Shown here in pieces: positions 6,339 through 11,317 of a stretch of 11,317 bases of DNA. Each line of letters opens with the position of its first letter. The first letter of the stretch is position 1. This DNA comes from Roseburia sp. (lineage in GTDB: Bacteria; Bacillota; Clostridia; Lachnospirales; Lachnospiraceae). The notes beneath the pieces were generated by a model. It saw nothing but the letters and a program-made list of their open reading frames with translations, searched no databases and was not told the origin of the DNA. A program made the translations under genes and the position numbers. Where the stretch lies: NCBI GenBank assembly GCA_017626625.1, contig JAGAIK010000068.1, forward strand, positions 1-11,317. The letters are read 5' to 3'.

Positions 6339-7817
6339 ATGAAGATTGCAAAGCGTACGGCGGCAGTGGTGGTTTTTACGGCGCTGTTGGTGGGAATTAT
6401 GGCAGGCGTGAACTGGCTGTTTCAGATGAAGGACGTGGACGGCTGTTATCCGGTGCAGATGTTTTATAAGCAGGAAAAAAATACGGTGGATGTCCTCTGT
6501 TTAGGCAGCAGCCACACTTACACCAACATCAATCCGGCGGTGCTGTGGGACGAGTATGGAATTGCTTCTTACAATCTGGCAGGATCTAACCAGCCCCTTT
6601 GGAATACTTATTATTATTTTAAGGAAGCGCTAAAATACCAGACACCGGAGTTAGCGGTGGTGGATGTGTACCGTGCCATTGAGACGGAGGACTATCAGGA
6701 AGAGGCCAGAATTGTGATGAATACCTTTGGACTGCGGTATTCCGAGGACTGGGCGGAGAATTTAGAGGTGAGCCTTTCCCCGAACGCTTCCTATATGGAC
6801 TATTTTCTGCGGTTTCCGGTCTATCATTCGAGATACCAGGAGTTAAAGCAGATGGATTTCCAGCTCTATAACGGGGACGTGAACCGGGAGAATTACAAGG
6901 GCTTTAATTTAAAAAGCGTCAGCACCCAAGTCTTTGGGGAATTTCCGGATGTTTCTTCTGTGACGGAAGTGGGGGAGATGACGGAAAAGACACAGGAATA
7001 TTTAGAAAAAATTATTATGCTGGCACAGGAAAATGATGTGCCGCTGCTTTTGGTGTCCGCTCCCTACATGGGCGGCGTGTTAGAGGACAAAGAGATTTAT
7101 AACCAGGTGGAGCAGATTGCGGAAGAATACGGCGTGGAATTTATTGATTTTAACGAGCACTACACCGATATCGGGCTGGATTTGGAGCGGGATTTTGCGG
7201 AGTGGTCCCATCTCAATTATGACGGCAGTGAGAAATACACCCGGTATTTGGGAAAGCTGATAGAGGAACAGTATGAGGTGCCAGACCGCAGAGGCGATGC
7301 CCGGTACGATTCCTGGGAGAAAAACGCCAGATTTTATGAAAAACAGGCAGCCAATGTGGCATTGACCAAGTCTGAGACGAAAGAGGAATACTTTAAAAAG
7401 CTGTTTGCCGAAAGTGAACGGTACACTATCTGCGTCAATATAGCCGGTGATATGAAAAAAAAGGAGAAAAAGAAGTTGGGGAAACTGCTAGAAAAATACG
7501 GCATGGACGTGACGGAAAATTCTACCTGGATTTTTAAGGGAGGGGAGCTTTTATATTCCCTGCCTGTGGATAAAAAGATTACAGAGGATTCCCTGTTTTA
7601 TAAAAATCTGGGCTCCGGCAGCGTTTCCGTATCGGTGGAAATGGGATATGATGATGTCCGGGGAGTGTTCCCCTATAAGAAAATTATGGTGGAGGGAACC
7701 AGCTGCAATGCGGCAGACCGGGGCGTCAATATTTTAGTCTACGACAATGAGTTTCAGGCGGTGGTTGACAATGTGGGACTCAACGCGGATAATAACTATG
7801 AGTTTTGCAGATATTAG
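6339..7817 (+). CDS. SGNH-type acyl-transfer partner of MBOAT
   Basis: A 492-residue membrane-anchored extracellular protein. Residues 8-28 form one N-terminal transmembrane segment. An SGNH/GDSL-like domain follows: GSSH (56-59) supplies the likely nucleophile S58, N84 (NLAGSNQP) fits block III, and EWSHLNYDG (288-296) gives the C-terminal histidine H291. The residue three before that histidine is E288 where relatives usually have Asp. Proteins of this type (AlgJ/AlgX, DltD analogues) take the acyl group passed by the MBOAT and place it on the polymer. Residues about 360-492 are extra. They begin RYTICVNIAGD and end in a beta-rich part (RGVNILVYDNEFQAVVDN) that resembles the ILEI/FAM3-like domain found at the C-terminus of some bacterial glycan proteins. 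AGGAGG (6329-6334) sits 4 nt before the ATG. Catalytic residue assignments are by motif only. Confidence 0.82.
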   Translation: MKIAKRTAAVVVFTALLVGIMAGVNWLFQMKDVDGCYPVQMFYKQEKNTVDVLCLGSSHTYTNINPAVLWDEYGIASYNLAGSNQPLWNTYYYFKEALKYQTPELAVVDVYRAIETEDYQEEARIVMNTFGLRYSEDWAENLEVSLSPNASYMDYFLRFPVYHSRYQELKQMDFQLYNGDVNRENYKGFNLKSVSTQVFGEFPDVSSVTEVGEMTEKTQEYLEKIIMLAQENDVPLLLVSAPYMGGVLEDKEIYNQVEQIAEEYGVEFIDFNEHYTDIGLDLERDFAEWSHLNYDGSEKYTRYLGKLIEEQYEVPDRRGDARYDSWEKNARFYEKQAANVALTKSETKEEYFKKLFAESERYTICVNIAGDMKKKEKKKLGKLLEKYGMDVTENSTWIFKGGELLYSLPVDKKITEDSLFYKNLGSGSVSVSVEMGYDDVRGVFPYKKIMVEGTSCNAADRGVNILVYDNEFQAVVDNVGLNADNNYEFCRY

Positions 7818-7838
7818 CGTGAAAAGAGGAAACAGAAC

Positions 7839-8966
7839 ATGAAGAATGCGTTGATAAAAATTCAGAATTTTTTTGTGACATTGTGTATGTTTATCAGACA
7901 TCCGGTGGAAGTGCCGGATATGGTACTGCAATATAGAAATCATAAGGAATTAAAGCAGGACATCGAGGATATTAACCGGGAAAAAATTAAGTCCCTTTAT
8001 ATGGACAGTGCAGAAGCGGCTGATTCGGAAGCAAAAAAAAAAGCATATAGAAAGATAAATGAATCCTTTGAAAAAAGATTGATTTTTCACGTGGGCTTCG
8101 GTGCAGGGCTTTTTTCGGAGTTAGACAGTATGATGGAGCATATGCTGTTCTGCTTTGAGCACCATATCCGCTTTGAAATCTACGCAGATGACGCTAATTT
8201 TTCAAAGCAGGGGGGCTTAGGCTGGGAAGAACTGTTTGAGCCGTTCTGTCCCATTAACCATGATAAATTAAACCATATTGCCAACTACCGTCCCACGGAT
8301 TACAAGAGCTTAATGCGCCATCACAGGCTGTGGTACAAGGGGTATCTTCTGCCTGAGATTTTAAAGAAGAGAACCGGGGCGGATTACCTGACACAGGATA
8401 TCTGGTGTATGTGTATCAATGACACCTTTAAATATCACCCGGTTGATATTCCGCTCTTTGACATGAAAGGGACTGCCACCTCCCAGTTTTCCAAATTCGG
8501 GGAGATTGCCATCTGTCCGAAACCGGATGTGCGGGCGGAGATGGATGCCCTGATTGCAGGATTGTCCATGCCGGAGCATTTTGTGTCCATGCAAATCCGG
8601 GGCGGAGACAAGTGCTTAGAGTATAAGGAGTTAAAGGACGCCGGGCGTTACGTGGAAAAGGTGGAAGAGTTAGGGCTGCAGGGAGAAAATCTCTTTATCT
8701 TTACGGACGATTACACCAACGTGACGAAAATAAAGGAACTGCGGCCGGATTGGAAACTTTATACCCTGACAGGGGAAGAAGAGAGAGGTTATTATAATGA
8801 AGCCTTTAATAAGCAGGACTGGGTATTCCGCAGAAAGAATTTAATCAAGCTGCTTGCCATTGTGGAGCTCTGCAAGCAGGCGGATTACCATATCGGACCC
8901 AACCAGTCCTGTGTGGATTTGTATCTCCGGTCTGTGAAAGGAACGGAGCGGTATATTGTGCTTTAA
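7839..8966 (+). CDS. GT23/NodZ-like glycosyltransferase
   Basis: A 375-residue protein without a signal peptide, last in the operon. The C-terminal half fits the GT23/NodZ (alpha-1,6-fucosyltransferase) pattern of the GT-B fucosyltransferase superfamily. MQIRGGDK (251-258) matches the H-V-R-R-T-D-K GDP-sugar motif, LFIFTDDYTNVTKIKEL (285-301) matches the following TDD strand, and ADYHIGPNQSCVDLYLRSV (348-366) matches the SQADFLV--FSSQ--R segment. As in the GT11-like gene, the second arginine of the motif is glycine. The N-terminal region carries a GFGAGLFSELD loop (86-96), similar in position to the G-x-G-x-x loops of GT-B enzymes, and a charged stretch at 35-80 that may form a coiled helix. 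AGAGGA (7825-7830) supports the start. Many relatives are annotated only as hypothetical, so the donor is an inference. Confidence 0.68.
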   Translation: MKNALIKIQNFFVTLCMFIRHPVEVPDMVLQYRNHKELKQDIEDINREKIKSLYMDSAEAADSEAKKKAYRKINESFEKRLIFHVGFGAGLFSELDSMMEHMLFCFEHHIRFEIYADDANFSKQGGLGWEELFEPFCPINHDKLNHIANYRPTDYKSLMRHHRLWYKGYLLPEILKKRTGADYLTQDIWCMCINDTFKYHPVDIPLFDMKGTATSQFSKFGEIAICPKPDVRAEMDALIAGLSMPEHFVSMQIRGGDKCLEYKELKDAGRYVEKVEELGLQGENLFIFTDDYTNVTKIKELRPDWKLYTLTGEEERGYYNEAFNKQDWVFRRKNLIKLLAIVELCKQADYHIGPNQSCVDLYLRSVKGTERYIVL

Positions 8967-8969
8967 GCA

Positions 8970-9581
8970 TTAATGATTTAGGGTCCGGACTACCTGTGCA
9001 GGATTTCCTGCAACAACGGTGTAAGGTGCAACATCTTTCGTCACAACGCTGCAGGCACCGATGACAGCGCCCTCGCCGATGGTGACGCCCTTTAATACCG
9101 TGACGCCAAAGCCCATCCAGACCTTGTCCCCGATGGTGATGGGGGCGCTCTTTACTACGGACCAGTCTTTGTTTTGTAAAACCGATTGCCCTTTCACGGC
9201 GTTTTCCCACTCAAGGGAGACGTCGTTTTTTCGTTCCTCCCAGTGGATGGAATGGGAGTTATGGTCGTAAATGGTGCAGTTCCAGGCGATAATCACGTCG
9301 TCTCCGATGGTAATGCTGTTTTTGGAGATGAGCTGTGTGCCGCCGCCGATATGCACCCGTTCCCCCACTTTGATATGCCCGGTTTCCGTCTCAAAGACAA
9401 AGGAGGAATCCACCATGCTCTTTGCTCCGATTTCCAGATAGGTGCTGCCGGATTTTGGAGCCCGGAGGTCCAAGTTGAAATTATCACTTAAGACGGCATC
9501 CGGGTGGATTTGAATGTAGGGAGCTGCGGCTTTTAACTGTTTTTTTCGTTTGTATTTCTTGTAAATGCTGCGGATATTCAT
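8970..9581 (-). CDS. Left-handed beta-helix O-acetyltransferase
   Basis: A 203-residue cytosolic acetyltransferase of the hexapeptide-repeat family (WbbJ/maltose-acetyltransferase-like), which transfers acetyl from acetyl-CoA to sugar hydroxyls. Hexapeptide coils run about residues 49-103 (IGAKS, VGERVHIGGG, ITIGDDVIIAWN) and 148-196 (ITIGDKVWMGFGVTVLKGVTIGEGAVIG). The loop between them includes YDHNSHSIHW (105-114), which holds the likely catalytic His (H107 or H110). The end, VVAGNPAQVVR (189-199), is the classic family terminus. AAAGGA precedes the ATG on the complement. It lies 91 nt downstream of the acyltransferase-3 gene and is probably co-transcribed with it. Its stop codon is 3 bp from that of the opposing GT23-like gene. 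The acetylated sugar is unknown. Confidence 0.9.
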   Translation of the reverse strand: MNIRSIYKKYKRKKQLKAAAPYIQIHPDAVLSDNFNLDLRAPKSGSTYLEIGAKSMVDSSFVFETETGHIKVGERVHIGGGTQLISKNSITIGDDVIIAWNCTIYDHNSHSIHWEERKNDVSLEWENAVKGQSVLQNKDWSVVKSAPITIGDKVWMGFGVTVLKGVTIGEGAVIGACSVVTKDVAPYTVVAGNPAQVVRTLNH

Positions 9582-9672
9582 GTTTTGTCCTTTCTGAAAC
9601 TGTTTCCCTGTAGGAAATTACGTGGTTAAATGCCTTTTTCAAGAGCATCCGTTTGTGAAAATGATGGTGCTG

Positions 9673-10734
9673 CTATTTTGAAATGACAGCAAGAACGCCG
9701 TCGTGGAGTTTATCATAGGCACGTTTGGCTCCGGGGGTGAAATAATTGACCACCTGCGTAATCTTTTTTGCCAGAAAGCCGTCGAAGCGGTCTAACAGAA
9801 GGTGGCGCACTTCGTGCAGCAGCAGGCAGGCAAAGAGGACGCCTAAGGCATAAATCAGAACCTCCCCCACAAAATACCAGTCATTTACATGGGAGCCAAG
9901 GTCGGTAAAACGGTTAAAAATCTGGCGCATATATCCTTCAATACAGTAGATAAACACCACACTCTGTGCCAGATGGTTGATGGGTTTTACGGTAAAGTGC
10001 AGCTCCCGGAAGAATAAAAACAGGCACACTGCAGTGATTACCACGAAGATGGAGTTGTCACGGCAGTACATTCCCATAAATACGCCTTTTGCCGAGGTGA
10101 GGATATAATTTAAAGTTGCCGCCACTAAGGTGGTGACAAAGAAAACCACTCCCAGCCGTGACTTGCGGAAATGGGTTTCGCTGTAGTATAACCGCAGATA
10201 GCGTCCTACCAGATACATGATGGTCATGCAGACAACGCCTTTTCCCGTATCTTCAATCAGTTCGTGGAAGAATACGGTGGGCATCACATAAAAGACGAAC
10301 AGCAGCAGCAGTAATAAATTGCGGAAGGAAGTCCGGTCTAATTTTTCCGGTATCTTGTTTAAAAAGCCGGAAAACACTGCGATGACAAAATAGCAGGTGA
10401 CAAACCAGTGATTTTCAAAGGTAATGGGCATAAGGCTGGTAAGCAGGGTTTTCAGACCAAAGTTTCCGGTTAAAAACATAAAAAGTAAATCATAGAAAAT
10501 GATACAGAGGTCTAATTTAATCAGCTTTTCCAAGCTGAAACGCATACCGAAATAGCCGGATATCATCATGAAAATCAGGTTGGTATTGTTGGTAAATGCG
10601 TTAATCATCACCGCATCCGCTAAGTTTAAACCTGTGATATCGTTGAGATAGGGACCTAAGCTGTGCCAGAATACCACGAAGAAAATACAAATGAGGCGAA
10701 GAACCTCCAGGCTGGAATTTCTTTCTTTTGCCAT
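9673..10734 (-). CDS. Acyltransferase-3 membrane protein
   Basis: A 353-residue multi-pass integral membrane acyltransferase of the Acyl_transf_3 family (PF01757, OafA/NolL-like). Such enzymes O-acylate (usually acetylate) sugars of surface glycans. The N-terminus SLEVLRLICIFFVVFWHS (8-25) carries the conserved R13 and H24 of the family's R-x(10)-H motif. NLIFMMISGYF (52-62) and NHWFVTCYFV (108-117) are two further conserved helices. About ten hydrophobic segments run to residue 320. Some family members are polymer exporters or flippases rather than transferases, so that alternative remains. An AAAGG site lies about 11 nt before the ATG on the complement. It is the first gene of the minus unit, driven by the promoter at 10799-10827. 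No SGNH domain is fused to it, unlike some OafA-type enzymes. Confidence 0.9.
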   Translation of the reverse strand: MAKERNSSLEVLRLICIFFVVFWHSLGPYLNDITGLNLADAVMINAFTNNTNLIFMMISGYFGMRFSLEKLIKLDLCIIFYDLLFMFLTGNFGLKTLLTSLMPITFENHWFVTCYFVIAVFSGFLNKIPEKLDRTSFRNLLLLLLFVFYVMPTVFFHELIEDTGKGVVCMTIMYLVGRYLRLYYSETHFRKSRLGVVFFVTTLVAATLNYILTSAKGVFMGMYCRDNSIFVVITAVCLFLFFRELHFTVKPINHLAQSVVFIYCIEGYMRQIFNRFTDLGSHVNDWYFVGEVLIYALGVLFACLLLHEVRHLLLDRFDGFLAKKITQVVNYFTPGAKRAYDKLHDGVLAVISK

Positions 10735-10798
10735 AATAAAATGAACCTTTCCTAAAAATAAAAATGTTTATCTGGATACTATAAAAATAACGATATTC

Positions 10799-10827
10799 AT
10801 TATAGCAATCCAGAAATAATTTGACAA
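10799..10827 (-). promoter_or_regulatory. Promoter for the acyltransferase unit
   Basis: On the minus strand TTGTCA (complement of 10822-10827) is followed after exactly 17 nt by TATAAT (complement of 10799-10804). Predicted start is near 10792, giving about 58 nt of leader before the ATG at 10734. Its -35 box overlaps the plus-strand promoter's -35. Confidence 0.7.
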
Positions 10828-10849
10828 GTTGTTGTTTTCTTAATATTAT
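10821..10849 (+). promoter_or_regulatory. Promoter for the ABC exporter gene
   Basis: TTGACA (10821-10826) is followed after 17 nt by TATTAT (10844-10849), a strong sigma-A match. Start is predicted near 10856, about 94 nt before the ATG at 10950. The leader contains a small hairpin, AACAG/CTGTT (10879-10883 and 10888-10892). Confidence 0.72.
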
Positions 10850-10949
10850 GGAACTATTCAGAAACAGGGCAAACTGAAAACAGGAGCCTGTTCTCTCTGG
10901 GGGATGAGTTGATGTTCCGCCCGGGAGGCAGGACTAAAGGAGAAATAAG

Positions 10950-11317
10950 ATGAATCAGATGAAAAAAGCATTTGAAGTTTTTGACAGCCGGCAGAAACGA
11001 AAACTGGCTTACCTTACGTTTATTATTTTTATAGACGCATTTGTGGAATTATTGGGGGTTTCCGTGATTATTCCCTTTATCCAGGCAGTGACGACGCCGG
11101 AGGTGCTTCTGGAAAACAAATATGCCAGATGGGCGTATGATTTTCTCGGAATGAAAGATACCAACCAGTTTATTATACTGATGGCGGCGCTGATTATCGC
11201 TGTGTATATCTTTAAAAATATTTTCCTGGTATATATGTATAACTTACAGTACAAATTTTCCTATTATGGGAAAAAGCAGATGCAGAATACGCTGATGCGC
11301 TACTACATCGGGCAGGA
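10950..11317 (+). CDS. PglK/MsbA-like ABC exporter, N-terminal part
   Basis: The start of a gene cut by the right window edge; 122 codons are present. The N-terminus MNQMKKAFEVFDSRQKRKL followed by hydrophobic helices (about residues 21-46) with FVELLGVSVIIPFI and a second helix pair around 84-97 fits the transmembrane domain of lipid-linked oligosaccharide ABC flippases such as PglK. Those are homodimeric half-transporters with a C-terminal ATPase. The ATPase domain would lie beyond the window, so class is inferred from the N-terminus alone. AAAGGAG (10936-10942) sits 7 nt before the ATG. Its position next to glycan genes suits export or flipping of a lipid-linked glycan. Confidence 0.75.
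   Translation, partial: MNQMKKAFEVFDSRQKRKLAYLTFIIFIDAFVELLGVSVIIPFIQAVTTPEVLLENKYARWAYDFLGMKDTNQFIILMAALIIAVYIFKNIFLVYMYNLQYKFSYYGKKQMQNTLMRYYIGQ

Noticed and set aside
8845..9210. 121-residue minus-strand frame rich in His, Arg and Cys
   Set aside because: Spans the convergent junction and the hexapeptide gene in another frame. Its odd composition is the by-product of glycine-rich hexapeptide codons.

Overview
The window looks like part of a surface-glycan biosynthesis and decoration locus of a Gram-positive Firmicute, most likely a Lachnospiraceae-type gut anaerobe. This is an inference from moderate GC, A/G-rich Shine-Dalgarno sequences, sigma-A-type promoters, a BlaI-family repressor and the mix of glycan genes; no marker gene fixes the taxon.

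Layout: positions 1-1057 are AT-rich and hold no convincing intact gene. They contain short direct and inverted repeats and a broken reading frame, and look like decayed DNA. A stand-alone blaI-type repressor gene (1058-1432, +) follows, with no blaR1 partner. A strong nested hairpin (1462-1528) separates it from a convergent gene (1569-2510, -) for a putative GT-D-fold glycosyltransferase. That gene has a near-perfect sigma-A promoter and a structured leader of about 105 nt. Back to back with its promoter is a + promoter (2668-2697) that should drive a tightly spaced five-gene operon at 2815-8966. The operon encodes a DegT-family sugar aminotransferase, a GT11 fucosyltransferase-like enzyme (TTG start), an MBOAT O-acyltransferase, an SGNH-type partner with an extra C-terminal domain, and a GT23/NodZ-like glycosyltransferase. 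Converging on it with only 3 bp between stop codons is a two-gene minus-strand unit: an acyltransferase-3 membrane protein (10734-9673) followed by a left-handed beta-helix O-acetyltransferase (9581-8970). At the right edge, a PglK/MsbA-like ABC exporter gene (10950 onward, +) is cut by the window end. Its promoter shares its -35 region with the divergent promoter of the minus-strand unit.

Working together (inference): the aminotransferase would supply an amino-deoxy sugar nucleotide. The three glycosyltransferases would build or branch a glycan. The ABC protein would move a lipid-linked glycan or intermediate. The MBOAT/SGNH pair, the acyltransferase-3 protein and the hexapeptide acetyltransferase would add acyl groups. 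No initiating transferase, polymerase or nucleotide-sugar dehydratase is visible, so the pathway must extend beyond the window.

I found no CRISPR array, tRNA, rRNA or intact mobile element. The most useful second-look items are the shared -35 divergent promoters, the repeat-bearing leader of the GT-D gene, the C-terminal domain on the SGNH protein, the RGGD variant in both fucosyltransferase-like enzymes, and the decayed frame running into blaI.
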